Shown here: piece by piece, positions 27,600 through 36,852 of the stretch
Position numbering within the stretch: position 1 is the first letter of the stretch
Layout: every line of letters begins with the position of its first letter
NCBI RefSeq assembly: GCF_020042345.1
Contig: NZ_CP083387.1
Location: 3,410,001 to 3,474,000 of the forward strand
From: Arachidicoccus terrestris
GTDB lineage: Bacteria; Bacteroidota; Bacteroidia; Chitinophagales; Chitinophagaceae
Length of the DNA: 64,000 nucleotides
Reading direction: 5' to 3'
Notes under the pieces: model-generated
The model's database searches: none
The model's input: the letters and a program-made list of their open reading frames with translations, nothing else
Told to the model about the DNA's origin: nothing
Position numbers and translations under genes: made by a program

Positions 27600-28535
27600 A
27601 TGAAAAATAAATTATTAACCATCGGAATCATGTCCCTGCTGATGGGAAGTTGTACGGTAGTCTATCAGGCCAGACCGGAAGATAGCTATGCGCGTAACAA
27701 TTCAACTCAGTATAATGATCAATATGGTGATCCCTACTATCAGGGAGACGATATGGACGGATATGATGAAAGCTGGGACGCAGATACTTCCGCCGGAGAA
27801 GAGCCTAAGATAGACTTTAACAGCGGTGCTTACGATAATGGATATGTCTATAATCCGGCATATTTCGGAGCCAATTTCTATGCTGGTAACCCTTTCTGGG
27901 GCCTTGGGCTGTATAACGGCTGGGGCTGGGGTTCTCCCTGGGGCTGGGGCGCTTATTCTCCCTGGGGTTGGGGAATCGGCATCGGTTACGGCTGGGGCGG
28001 TTATTATGGCTGGGGTAGTATCTATACCGGTTGGGGCGGTGCCTTTGGCTGGCCGGGATACTATGGTGGCTACTGGGGATATCCCTACTATGGTTGGGGT
28101 GGCTATTACGGCGGCTGGGGATATTCTCCCTATGTTGTTCGAAGAGCAACCCGACATTCTAATCTGGTTACCAGAGACGGAAAGACATTTGCACGGACAA
28201 CTTCTGCCAACCGTTGGGCTTCGTCTAACATGAGAGACATGAATGTCCGCAATACCAGAGGAGTACGCTCTTATCAGCCCTCCATTCGCGATGTCAGTAG
28301 CAGCAGAAGCAGATATGGTTCAGGTACCAACAGGAACTATTCCCAACCCAGAAATAGTAATGTGATCCGCAGAACTGCACCGGTTCGCAGAAGCACGTCT
28401 CCTTCCAGAAGCTACACACCTTCCAGAAGCTCCAGACCAACGCGGAGTTATTCACCGCCAACGCGGAGCTACTCTCCACCAGCCAGAAGCAGTGCGCCTT
28501 CCAGAAGCTCTTCCCCGGTAAGGAGAAGCAGGTAA
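27600..28535 (+). CDS. Gly/Tyr/Trp-rich lipoprotein with Ser/Arg/Pro tail
   Basis: This 311-residue protein has a lipoprotein signal ending in MGSC (Cys near residue 18). After an acidic spacer comes a low-complexity segment (about residues 80-180) built almost only of Gly, Tyr, Trp and Pro, with YGWGGYYG-type units. The last 80 residues are Ser/Arg/Pro rich with RSYSPP-type units. No enzyme motif is present. It is likely a surface-anchored structural or adhesive protein. Similar Bacteroidota proteins are often mislabelled by automatic pipelines, so functional names should be distrusted. Confidence 0.8.
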   Translation: MKNKLLTIGIMSLLMGSCTVVYQARPEDSYARNNSTQYNDQYGDPYYQGDDMDGYDESWDADTSAGEEPKIDFNSGAYDNGYVYNPAYFGANFYAGNPFWGLGLYNGWGWGSPWGWGAYSPWGWGIGIGYGWGGYYGWGSIYTGWGGAFGWPGYYGGYWGYPYYGWGGYYGGWGYSPYVVRRATRHSNLVTRDGKTFARTTSANRWASSNMRDMNVRNTRGVRSYQPSIRDVSSSRSRYGSGTNRNYSQPRNSNVIRRTAPVRRSTSPSRSYTPSRSSRPTRSYSPPTRSYSPPARSSAPSRSSSPVRRSR

Positions 28536-28565
28536 TCTATTAGCATAGCGTACTTCTACAATAAT

Positions 28566-28615
28566 AAATACCAAGTGCCCGTTACAAATAATCTCTGTAA
28601 CGGGCACTTGGTATT
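28566..28615. terminator. bidirectional terminator
   Basis: AAATACCAAGTGCCCGTTACA pairs perfectly with its complement (28595-28615) over a 9-nt loop. It lies between the convergent YGW-rich lipoprotein and DUF4870 genes, with T-rich outer ends both ways. Confidence 0.85.
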
Positions 28616-28659
28616 TGTCATATTCTGGCCCTCCGACTTACTTGAAACACAGGCGTTAA

Positions 28660-29016
28660 TCAGATAATTCGCAGGGAAAAAGGATACCGGTATAATTTGC
28701 CTTCTGATGCACGTATTGTGGCTACAACCACTAAGACTACAGCGATAATGCCCACAGCCCACAGCAGAAGAATACCGATGATAGAAATAAAAAGTATAAG
28801 ACAAACCAAGGCAACCGTGATCTGGAAATTCAGGGACTCTTTGGCATGTTCCCTGACGAATTCCGATTCATTCTTTTTAAGCAGATAGATAATAAGCGGC
28901 CCTAGGAATGTGCTGACGAAAGTAATGAGATGTGCCAGTAACCCCAGTGTTTTTTCATCCTGTGTGGGAGGCGTCAATGGTTCTGATTCCTGGCCCAAAA
29001 TTGATGTATTTGCCAT
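28660..29016 (-). CDS. DUF4870 membrane protein
   Basis: This 118-residue protein has the DUF4870 layout. The cytosolic start is followed by a helix at LLAHLITFVSTFLGPLIIYLL, then the conserved VREHAKESLNFQI loop and two further helices, ending YRYPFSLRII. The function of the family is unknown; it is sometimes linked to Tic20-like membrane proteins. Confidence 0.88.
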   Translation of the reverse strand: MANTSILGQESEPLTPPTQDEKTLGLLAHLITFVSTFLGPLIIYLLKKNESEFVREHAKESLNFQITVALVCLILFISIIGILLLWAVGIIAVVLVVVATIRASEGKLYRYPFSLRII

Positions 29017-29165
29017 AAAATGGATTTTAGTGAGGTTAAAGTTATGGCTATTTACGATTAGTTGTTGATTTTGAAAGAAGAATCATCTAAAGCAAATAAT
29101 AATGAGGTCTTTTCTCCTCCAGAGGGGCTCAATTGATCTCTTATAAATAACAGCAGGCCCGCGTA

Positions 29166-30434
29166 CTATTGTGCTTCGTATAATACCTGCAAATGCAACT
29201 CATTTTCTTGGTAGAGCACCTGCCTTTTGTTGCTGAGATACCGGCTTTTCGCAACATCGTTATGATGGCGGATGGTAAATAAGCTCAGTCCCCTTTGAAC
29301 CTGAACATCAAACCATTCGCTGGCACTTTGAGCAAATTGTTCAATTTTTTCCGCATGGTCGTCTACAGCGACTTCCAGACTGATGGCTCCGGTTTGAATC
29401 AGATTAGGCTTTATTTTAAGTTCCCTGAATATCTTATATAACCGGCTCATAGGCTTTTCCTCAATAAATGAAAAGTCCAGTGTCCGTAAATGAATTAACA
29501 CCTGCTGGTGTTTATTAATCAGGATCGGTGGCAGATCTTTTGTAGGATGCTGGTCGATCAGTGTCCCTGGCAATCCCGTATCCAGAAAACACTTGACATG
29601 CAGGGGAATGTTTTTATTCTGCAATGGCTTGATGGTTTTTGGATGTATGACCTGAGCGCCGTAATAGGCCATTTCAATAACTTCTTTATAACTCAGTTGC
29701 GGAATGTATGTTGCTTCCGGAAATAGCCTTGGATCGGCGTTCATGATACCTTCCACGTCTTTCCAGATGGTCAGGCCGTTTGTGTTCAGTATATTGGCAA
29801 ATATAGCGGCGCTGAAATCGCTACCTTCTCTGCCCAGTGTTGTGTTCTCACACTGGTCTGTAGAACCGATGAACCCTTGTGTAACGACAAAATTCGCCTT
29901 ATTGAACAGTGGTAATAGCTGGGTTTTAGTAGCATTTTCTGTAAATTCCCAGTCGACAATGCCTTCCTGAAAATGATTGTCCGTACGCAGTATATCTCTC
30001 ACATCGAGCCAGACAGTATTTAGCCGGATCTCTTTAAGGTAATAGCTGATAATACAGGTGCTCATCAATTCACCTACACTGACAATCTGATCATAATAAT
30101 AGCTGTATTCTCTAACAGGTTTATCATGAAGCAACCATTCAACTTCTGTAAAAAAATCAGCCAGTTGGGCTATACAGGGGTTAAATTCCAGTACTAACAG
30201 ATACTTTGCCAGCGTTAGATGTTGTTTGCGGATGTCACCGAAAAGCCTGAGTGCATCATCTTTCCTGCCATCAAAAAAAGCAGTGGCCACAGTTTCCAGC
30301 GCATTTGTCGTTTTTCCCATTGCAGAGATAATGATCAGTGTCGGCTCTTCGGCATTCTGTTCCAAAATTTTGCCCACATGTTTTACATGATCGACATCCT
30401 GAACACTGGCACCCCCAAATTTAAATACCCGCAT
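29166..30434 (-). CDS. aspartate kinase
   Basis: First step of the Lys/Thr/Met/diaminopimelate pathway: phosphorylates aspartate. The 422 residues include the N-terminal KFGGASV motif, the TLGREGSDFSAA aspartate-binding block and C-terminal ACT repeats (about 320-420). This form ends without a homoserine dehydrogenase domain. It is not next to other lysine pathway genes, although dapD lies further along in the window. A TACATTTG box at 30469-30476 is a promoter candidate. Confidence 0.94.
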   Translation of the reverse strand: MRVFKFGGASVQDVDHVKHVGKILEQNAEEPTLIIISAMGKTTNALETVATAFFDGRKDDALRLFGDIRKQHLTLAKYLLVLEFNPCIAQLADFFTEVEWLLHDKPVREYSYYYDQIVSVGELMSTCIISYYLKEIRLNTVWLDVRDILRTDNHFQEGIVDWEFTENATKTQLLPLFNKANFVVTQGFIGSTDQCENTTLGREGSDFSAAIFANILNTNGLTIWKDVEGIMNADPRLFPEATYIPQLSYKEVIEMAYYGAQVIHPKTIKPLQNKNIPLHVKCFLDTGLPGTLIDQHPTKDLPPILINKHQQVLIHLRTLDFSFIEEKPMSRLYKIFRELKIKPNLIQTGAISLEVAVDDHAEKIEQFAQSASEWFDVQVQRGLSLFTIRHHNDVAKSRYLSNKRQVLYQENELHLQVLYEAQ

Positions 30435-30468
30435 GACTAATTAATAAATAGTGATAAATGGTTTGCAG

Positions 30469-30476
30469 CAAATGTA
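30469..30476 (-). promoter_or_regulatory. -7 box for aspartate kinase
   Basis: TACATTTG on the minus strand is an exact TAnnTTTG match about 35 nt before the ATG at 30434. No consensus -33 is visible at the expected distance. Confidence 0.4.
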
Positions 30477-30606
30477 CAAGTTGATTTTTACTCTTGGAGA
30501 AAAACTAACAAGGAAACGGCTTATATCGCTTCTATCCGGAGGCAAATACATATTAAAATTGTTGAAAACTGTTCCCTAAACCAAAATTATCGATTAATTT
30601 GCGGCC

Positions 30607-31368
30607 ATGGCACAACCGATTATTTCCGTACGGGATCTTGTTAAGAACTATGGTGATTTTAAAGCTGTTAAGGGGATTTCTTTTGATGTTATGCAAGGCG
30701 AGATCTTCGGGCTTTTGGGGCCTAACGGGGCCGGAAAGTCGACTACACTGGAAATCATTGAGACGCTCAGGCCTAAGACCAGCGGCAAGGTTATGGTAGA
30801 TGGAATTGATCTGGACAGCCGGCCCGGCGCTATCAAAAAGATTATCGGCGTACAGTTGCAGGCTGCCGGTTATTACCCCGGGCTGAACTTACAGGAACTG
30901 GTTCAGATGTTTGCCGGTCTGTATAATCAGCAGGTAGACTCTCTGGAGCTACTGGATACGGTCCAGTTAAGAGATAAGGCCAAAAGTAAATTCAAACAGC
31001 TGAGCGGCGGACAGAAACAACGTTTTTCCATAGCCACGACCCTCATCAATAAACCGAAAATTATTTTCCTGGATGAACCCACTACCGGACTGGACCCACA
31101 GGCCAGACGTAACTTATGGGAGTTGATCCGGGATATTAAGGGGCGAGGTACGACTGTAATACTTACGACACATTATATGGATGAAGCCGAGTTTCTGTGC
31201 GACAGGGTTGCCATCGTGGATGCAGGTAGTATTATTTCGCTCGCTACGCCCGATCAAATGATCGATGATCTGGTGGCCACAGGATTTGAAAGACCGAAGC
31301 AGGTCAAAATGGCTAATCTGGAAGATGTATTCCTTCATCTGACGGGTAAATCCTTGCGGGATATATAG
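30607..31368 (+). CDS. ABC transporter ATP-binding protein
   Basis: This 253-residue nucleotide-binding subunit has Walker A GPNGAGKST, the LSGGQKQR signature, Walker B IIFLDEPTTGLDP and the TTHYMDEAE switch His. The short C-terminal tail (DVFLHLTGK) is that of the drug/lipid exporter (CcmA/DrrA-like) class. No permease gene is next to it, so its partner must be elsewhere. A TTAATTTG box lies 5 nt before the ATG, so the leader may be almost absent. Confidence 0.92.
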   Translation: MAQPIISVRDLVKNYGDFKAVKGISFDVMQGEIFGLLGPNGAGKSTTLEIIETLRPKTSGKVMVDGIDLDSRPGAIKKIIGVQLQAAGYYPGLNLQELVQMFAGLYNQQVDSLELLDTVQLRDKAKSKFKQLSGGQKQRFSIATTLINKPKIIFLDEPTTGLDPQARRNLWELIRDIKGRGTTVILTTHYMDEAEFLCDRVAIVDAGSIISLATPDQMIDDLVATGFERPKQVKMANLEDVFLHLTGKSLRDI

Positions 31369-31439
31369 CTTTTTTTCAGTAGATATATTATATTTCAATT
31401 AATTTATATATTAAATACCCATCTTAAAGATTTTATCTG

Positions 31440-31997
31440 ATGTCAGCAATGCAAACCGAAAACCTAGATCAATTGCAACACCTGCGGTACCCTATCGGGC
31501 AATTTGAACCGCAACCCTATAGTGATGCACAGAAAGCCAAATGGGTTTCTGATGTGCAGTCCCTGCCAGCCCTATTGGAGATTGCTGTCCAGAATCTGGA
31601 TGCTCCCGCGCTGCATACGCCTTATAGAGAAGGGGGATGGACAATTCAGCAGGTAGTGCATCATGTAGCCGACAGCCACATCAATGCTTATATACGGCTA
31701 AAAATGACATTGACAGAAGACAAGCCGATTATTAAGCCTTATGAAGAAGGGCTATGGGCAGAATTGGAAGACACAAAAGGACTCCCGATTAATATATCCC
31801 TGACTTTATTACATAGTCTGCACCTACGGTGGGTAAAGATCTATGAGTCTTTAAAAGAGGAGCATTGGAAGCGGTCCATGATTCATCCGGCAACACAAAA
31901 AGAGATTACTTTATGGGAGCAACTCGGCCTATATAGCTGGCATGGCAGACATCATCTGGCCCATGTAATGGGTTTAAAAGAACGAATGGGCTGGTAG
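31440..31997 (+). CDS. YfiT/BstA-like DinB-fold protein, putative metal-dependent transferase
   Basis: This 185-residue protein has the N-terminal LRYPIGQFEP, the GGWTIQQVVHHVADSH block and the C-terminal WHGRHHLAHVMGLKERMGW. The His residues of these blocks form the metal site. Family members such as Bacillus BstA transfer bacillithiol to electrophiles. Whether this organism makes bacillithiol cannot be told here. It is followed after 39 nt by a Nudix gene and then a NadR-type kinase, which could form a row. Confidence 0.85.
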   Translation: MSAMQTENLDQLQHLRYPIGQFEPQPYSDAQKAKWVSDVQSLPALLEIAVQNLDAPALHTPYREGGWTIQQVVHHVADSHINAYIRLKMTLTEDKPIIKPYEEGLWAELEDTKGLPINISLTLLHSLHLRWVKIYESLKEEHWKRSMIHPATQKEITLWEQLGLYSWHGRHHLAHVMGLKERMGW

Positions 31998-32036
31998 GCA
32001 AGATGATTATCCTTAAAAACAAAAAAGAGATGCAGC

Positions 32037-32618
32037 ATGCAAGATCATGAGAATATTGATAGATTGAAATGGAAGACCCTGGATTCAACATATCTGTTTA
32101 AAGAAAACTGGTTTACTGTTCGAAAAGATAAATGTCAACGGGCAGATGGCAAGATCATTGATCCTTATTACGTATTTGAATTTCCTGAATGGGTTACAGC
32201 TCTCGCTGTAACAGCTGATAATAAGGTTTTGATGGTCAGGCAATATCGCCATGCGCTTGGAGAAGTAGGATTGGAACTGCCAGGTGGATGTGTAGATGAT
32301 ACTGATGAAAATTATGAAGACGCAATCCGCAGAGAACTGCTGGAAGAAACCGGCTATGCATTCGAATCTGCACATTATTTAGGAAAGATCTCAGCCAATC
32401 CCTCTACCAACAGCAACCTGATGCATATGTTTGTAGCCACCGGCGGGCAAAAAATCAAGGACCAGGATTTGGATGATAATGAACAGATAGATGTCCTCAC
32501 CTTGTCGTTTGAAGAGCTAAATACCTTGATTGAAGAGAAACGGATTGCTCAGGCAATGCATATTTCTACGATTTTATATGGACTCAGATATCTGGGTAAG
32601 CTCACTATACATCCCTGA
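32037..32618 (+). CDS. Nudix hydrolase (ADP-ribose pyrophosphatase-like)
   Basis: This 193-residue protein has a Nudix box ending in REllEETGY (written REL LEE TGY), with one extra residue between the first Gly and the first Glu compared with the classical spacing. The upstream ELPGG strand and downstream NPSTNSN loop fit ADP-sugar pyrophosphatases. It likely cleans up ADP-ribose or related nucleotides. It sits 15 nt before a NadR-type kinase, a sensible partner in NAD metabolism. Confidence 0.88.
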   Translation: MQDHENIDRLKWKTLDSTYLFKENWFTVRKDKCQRADGKIIDPYYVFEFPEWVTALAVTADNKVLMVRQYRHALGEVGLELPGGCVDDTDENYEDAIRRELLEETGYAFESAHYLGKISANPSTNSNLMHMFVATGGQKIKDQDLDDNEQIDVLTLSFEELNTLIEEKRIAQAMHISTILYGLRYLGKLTIHP

Positions 32619-32633
32619 TTACAATAACCCATA

Positions 32634-33185
32634 ATGAGCTGTCAACATCCCCTTAATATTGTGGTGATCGGGCCGGAAAGTACCGGCAAATCCAGCCTTT
32701 GCCAGGCATTGGCGGTATACTATGATAACCTCTGGTGCCCGGAATATGCCCGGCAGTATCTGGAAGAAAAACCGTCTGAATTTCATTATACAAGAGAAGA
32801 TCTGCTGGTGATTGCCAAAGAGCAATTGCAACAGGAAAAGTTATATATGCTGAAGGCCAGGGAAAGGAATGACCGGTTTTTATTCATTGATACCGATATG
32901 TATGTCATAAAGGTCTGGAGTGAGGTCGCTTTCCAAAAATGTGATCACTGGATACTGGAACAAATTGCCAGGCGACAATATGACTATTACTTGTTGTGTG
33001 ACATAGATCTTCCATGGACAGAAGATCCATTAAGGGAGTATCCTGATCCGGCGATGCGCCAGCATCTTTTTAAGCATTATCAGGATCTGCTTCATCACCA
33101 AAATACGCCCTTTTCAGTAATTCATGGAGCGGATAGCTCAAGAATAGAAAACGCGGTTCAGGCGCTGGAGCAGCAGTTTCCCTAA
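32634..33185 (+). CDS. NadR-type nicotinamide riboside kinase / AAA ATPase
   Basis: This 183-residue P-loop kinase has GPESTGKSS (Walker A, residues 13-21), a CPEYARQYL block and an IDTDMYV motif. DIDLPWTEDPLREYPD is the lid segment typical of the ribosylnicotinamide kinase domain of NadR. The adenylyltransferase and helix-turn-helix parts of full NadR are absent. It probably makes NMN from nicotinamide riboside. It is convergent with the amino-acid permease gene, overlapping by 4 nt at the stops. Confidence 0.87.
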   Translation: MSCQHPLNIVVIGPESTGKSSLCQALAVYYDNLWCPEYARQYLEEKPSEFHYTREDLLVIAKEQLQQEKLYMLKARERNDRFLFIDTDMYVIKVWSEVAFQKCDHWILEQIARRQYDYYLLCDIDLPWTEDPLREYPDPAMRQHLFKHYQDLLHHQNTPFSVIHGADSSRIENAVQALEQQFP

Positions 33186-34630
33186 TCCGGCTTTTCTACT
33201 CCATGCCGGCCATTGTCTACCCCTTTGATCGCGTTGTTCTTTTTGGCCATATAATATAATGGGAACCCGATAGCCACAATAATTAGCCCACCAATCACAT
33301 AATCTCTGGTATAGAATACCAATAGAATACAAAAAGCAGCACTAATAAGTACATAAAGTGCGGGAAGTACTGGATATAAAGGGGCTTTGTAAGGTCGATC
33401 GGCATCTGGCATCTTTTTGCGTAGCCGAAAGATGCCAATAATAGTCAGCATGTAAAAAAGTACGACTACAAAGGAGACCATGTTGAGCAGATCCCCATAT
33501 TTGCCACTCAGACATAACAGGCTGGCAACTATGCATTGGATCCATAAACCAAATTCAGGGACTTCATTTTTATTCAGACGACCTGCCTTCTGAAAGAACA
33601 ATCCATCCTTGGCCATAGTATAGTACACCCTTGCCCCGGCCAGGATCAGTCCGTTATTGCAGCCAAAAGTGGAGATCATTATCATGATCGCGATGATGAG
33701 TGTGCCGGCCGGGCCAAAGGCTTGCAGTGATGCAGCTACGGCTACTCTGTCATTTTGCGCGTAGGCAATATCATGTAAGGGCAATACAGCAAGGTAAACC
33801 AGATTGATGGCCAGATAAAGAAGTGTGACCAATAAGGTGCCCAAAAAAAGGCTCATGCCGACATTCTTTTTTGGGTTTTTGATCTCTCCGGCAATAAACG
33901 TGACATTTTCCCAGGCTACGCTGCTAAATACGGAGCCCACCATTGCTGCGGCAACGGCGCCGAAAGCTGCCATAATTGTATAATCACTAAAACTTCCGTC
34001 GGCGTTTAGCATATGGAGATCCAGGGCATTTTGCCAGTTGGCTGTCCACACATCTGCCTTAAAGGCCATGAATCCAAAGAGGATCAGACCGGCCAGAGAT
34101 AGAATTTTAATAATTGTAAAAAAGGTTTGAATGATTTTACCATTGCGGATGCCTTTGGAGTTCACAACCGTAAGAAGGATAATGATGGCAATAGATAGGA
34201 TCTGTGCCGCACTGATCTGAATGGAGCCAAGATCTAGCAATATGACGTTTTCTCCCACCTCAGGAAACAGGTAGGCCGTAAACTTACTGAAGGCAACGCC
34301 CACCGCTGCAATCGTTCCTGTCTGGATTACGGAGAAAAAGCTCCATCCGTATAAAAAGCCCACAAGGGGGTTATAAGCCTCTTTCAGATAAACGTACTGG
34401 CCACCTGCTTTTGGAAACATTGCACTGAGCTCGCCATAGCTGACAGCAGCAAGAATGGTCATCACTCCGGTGATGACCCATACCAGGATCATCCAACCGG
34501 CACTTCCTACATGTCGCGTGATGTCTGACGATACAATAAAAATACCCGAACCGATCATAGAGCCGGCAACAATCATTGTTGCGTCCATCAGGTTCAATGA
34601 AGATTTAAATGCGGGTTTCTGATTACTCAT
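33182..34630 (-). CDS. APC-family amino acid permease
   Basis: This 482-residue protein has about twelve membrane helices. It begins with the APC signature in helix 1 (GSMIGSGIFIV) and has the conserved VSYGELSAMFPKAGGQYVYLKEAYNP block in helix 2-3. Likely an amino acid transporter; substrate unknown. Its ATG overlaps the waaA stop by 4 nt, so translation is probably coupled with waaA. Confidence 0.9.
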   Translation of the reverse strand: MSNQKPAFKSSLNLMDATMIVAGSMIGSGIFIVSSDITRHVGSAGWMILVWVITGVMTILAAVSYGELSAMFPKAGGQYVYLKEAYNPLVGFLYGWSFFSVIQTGTIAAVGVAFSKFTAYLFPEVGENVILLDLGSIQISAAQILSIAIIILLTVVNSKGIRNGKIIQTFFTIIKILSLAGLILFGFMAFKADVWTANWQNALDLHMLNADGSFSDYTIMAAFGAVAAAMVGSVFSSVAWENVTFIAGEIKNPKKNVGMSLFLGTLLVTLLYLAINLVYLAVLPLHDIAYAQNDRVAVAASLQAFGPAGTLIIAIMIMISTFGCNNGLILAGARVYYTMAKDGLFFQKAGRLNKNEVPEFGLWIQCIVASLLCLSGKYGDLLNMVSFVVVLFYMLTIIGIFRLRKKMPDADRPYKAPLYPVLPALYVLISAAFCILLVFYTRDYVIGGLIIVAIGFPLYYMAKKNNAIKGVDNGRHGVEKPD

Positions 34631-35883
34631 AATATTTGCGAAATAAGGTTTTTATCGATATACGAAAGTATTTTAGCTGTTGCTCCGGCGCTTTGTTCCA
34701 TAAAGTCGGAAGCGGCCTGACAAGCCTTTTGGTATTGTTGATGATCTTCCAGAAGTTCATTAAAAGTGGCTTCCAGTTCAAGAACATTATCGACTGGAAA
34801 AGCTGCACCCGCTTGTTCCATTTCTACGGTTTCTTTGAAATGTTCATATATCGGCCCGAAAACAACGGGCTTGCCATAAACGGCGGCTTCCAGCGTATTA
34901 TGGATACCGCTTTTACCGAAACCTCCACCCACAAAACATATAGTGGCATAATGATATAGCCTTTTCAGCTTGCCGATATTATCGATGATCAGGATATGGG
35001 CATCTGACCCGGGGGCCTGTATATAGGTACTGTACAAGATACTGCCGGGGTAGAGCTCCAAGCAGTCATCCAGACGAGCCTGATCGATCTCATGCGGGGC
35101 AATAATAAAACGGATCTCTGGATGACTGTTGGCATAATGACGGAGTTCATTGTCGTCTTCCGGCCAGGTGCTGCCTGCGACAATAACCGGAAATGTTGCG
35201 CAGAACTCGTCAACACCGTCTATAGGAACCCAGCGGTCCCGTACGGAAAGAACGCGGTCCACCCGGGTGTCTCCCGTACGGGTGACATTTTGAATTTGTA
35301 TACTTTTTAATAGATGTACAGAATTTTCATCCTGAACAAAAAGATGCCTATAAAAAAAGAGCATCTTTCTATGGAGCAGGCTGCCATACCATTTGAAAAA
35401 AGGCTGATCCTTTCTAAATAACGCGGATATCAGGATTAACGGGATCTTGCGGTCATGGATGGCCTTGAGGTAGAAATACCAAAATTCATATTTGACGAAG
35501 ATCACCAGTTTGGGTTTGGTGATACTTAGCCAGCGCCTGGCGTGATAATGACTGTCCAGCGGCAAATAAAAGACCCAGTCTGCACCGGCATAATTTTTAT
35601 GAATTTCATAGCCAGAAGGAGAGAAGAAACTCAGTAAGATCTTATGATCTGGATGATGTTCTTTTAAGGCTTCCAAAAGCGGCCGTCCCTGTTCAAATTC
35701 TCCCAGCGAGGCACAATGAAACCAAATAACAGGGGCCTCGTTGCCTTTAAATGCCTTATTCAGCTTTTTAAAAATTTTTTTTCGGCCTTGATACCAGAGC
35801 CGGGCTTTGTGATTGAAAACCGAGGCGATTTCCACACCACAAGCATATAAAAACAAAAATATTCTATACAGAATCAGGCCCAT
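34627..35883 (-). CDS. waaA: 3-deoxy-D-manno-octulosonic acid transferase
   Basis: Transfers Kdo to lipid A at the inner membrane. This 418-residue GT-B fold protein has an N-terminal membrane-associated helix, the HCASLGEFEQ motif with its catalytic Glu, KYEFWYFYL, and GGGFGKSGIHNTLEAA in the CMP-Kdo-binding half. It overlaps miaA upstream by 20 nt and the permease downstream by 4 nt, a tight three-gene row. Confidence 0.94.
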   Translation of the reverse strand: MGLILYRIFLFLYACGVEIASVFNHKARLWYQGRKKIFKKLNKAFKGNEAPVIWFHCASLGEFEQGRPLLEALKEHHPDHKILLSFFSPSGYEIHKNYAGADWVFYLPLDSHYHARRWLSITKPKLVIFVKYEFWYFYLKAIHDRKIPLILISALFRKDQPFFKWYGSLLHRKMLFFYRHLFVQDENSVHLLKSIQIQNVTRTGDTRVDRVLSVRDRWVPIDGVDEFCATFPVIVAGSTWPEDDNELRHYANSHPEIRFIIAPHEIDQARLDDCLELYPGSILYSTYIQAPGSDAHILIIDNIGKLKRLYHYATICFVGGGFGKSGIHNTLEAAVYGKPVVFGPIYEHFKETVEMEQAGAAFPVDNVLELEATFNELLEDHQQYQKACQAASDFMEQSAGATAKILSYIDKNLISQIL

Positions 35884-36793
35884 TCAATTGAGATTTAATA
35901 CAAGATAGTATATTTTCCTTATCTGTTGGGGAAAACCATTTAAAATCTTCCTGCTTTTTAAACCAGGTAATTTGCCTTTTGGCATAGTGACGTGTATTGC
36001 GTTGAATTGTTTCTTTTACACTTAACAAATCCGTCTTTCCCTCAAAATACGGATACCATTCTCTATATCCCACAGTCTGTAGCGCATTCAGATGCCGAAA
36101 AGGATAAAGGGTGCGGACCTCCTTTTCCAGGCCCTGAGCCATCATAATATCTACACGGGTATTGATTCGTTGATATAGCACGTCTCTGGGTGTGGCAAGC
36201 CCTATATTAATCACCTGAAATCCCCGGTCCTGTTTTTTATTCTTGCGGTAGGCAACGATAGAAGTGCCTGTGGTACGGATAAACTCGAGCGCCCGCATTA
36301 ATCGTTGCGGATTCATCTTTTCCGCCTGTTCCCAAAATAAGGGATCCTCCAAAGCAATCCTGGATTGTAACCATTCCAGCCCATTTTGCTGATATTGCTG
36401 AATGACTGTTTCACGGATGGAGGCAGGTATAGACGGCATGGCATCGATTCCCTCTGTGAGTGCTTTAATATACAAGCCTGTACCGCCAACAGCCAGTACG
36501 ACTGAATGCTCCTTAAAAAGCTGATTCAAGGTTTTTAAACCATACGCAGCGAAGGTCCCGGCATTGACTATTTCCTGAATGCTATGCGTCGCAATAAAAT
36601 GATGAGGAACCAGGTGAAGTTCTTCCGGGGAAGGTCTGGCGACCCCGATCTCAAGTTCTCTGTAGCATTGCCTGGAGTCAGCGGAGAGAATCTCTGTGCC
36701 AAATGCCTTTGCCAGCCATATGCCCAGGGCAGTTTTGCCTGAGGCCGTTGGTCCGGCAAGGACAACCAGGGTCCGTGGATGAGGTAGTTGCAT
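35864..36793 (-). CDS. miaA: tRNA dimethylallyltransferase
   Basis: Adds a dimethylallyl group to A37 of tRNAs that read codons starting with U. The 309 residues include the P-loop GPTASGKTAL (residues 14-23), the ADSRQCYRELEIG block, GGTGLYIKAL and RQITWFKKQ. First gene of the overlapping miaA / waaA / permease row. Confidence 0.96.
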   Translation of the reverse strand: MQLPHPRTLVVLAGPTASGKTALGIWLAKAFGTEILSADSRQCYRELEIGVARPSPEELHLVPHHFIATHSIQEIVNAGTFAAYGLKTLNQLFKEHSVVLAVGGTGLYIKALTEGIDAMPSIPASIRETVIQQYQQNGLEWLQSRIALEDPLFWEQAEKMNPQRLMRALEFIRTTGTSIVAYRKNKKQDRGFQVINIGLATPRDVLYQRINTRVDIMMAQGLEKEVRTLYPFRHLNALQTVGYREWYPYFEGKTDLLSVKETIQRNTRHYAKRQITWFKKQEDFKWFSPTDKENILSCIKSQLNGPDSV

Positions 36794-36852
36794 AAGATCC
36801 GTCGAGTTTAATGAAGCAGACTTTGCTTTCCAAAGATATCCGATCCTGCTGC

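Noticed and set aside
27702-28157. Long antisense frames opposite the YGW-rich gene
   Set aside because: They arise from the repeated GGN/TAY codons of the real gene; the products are simple mirror repeats.
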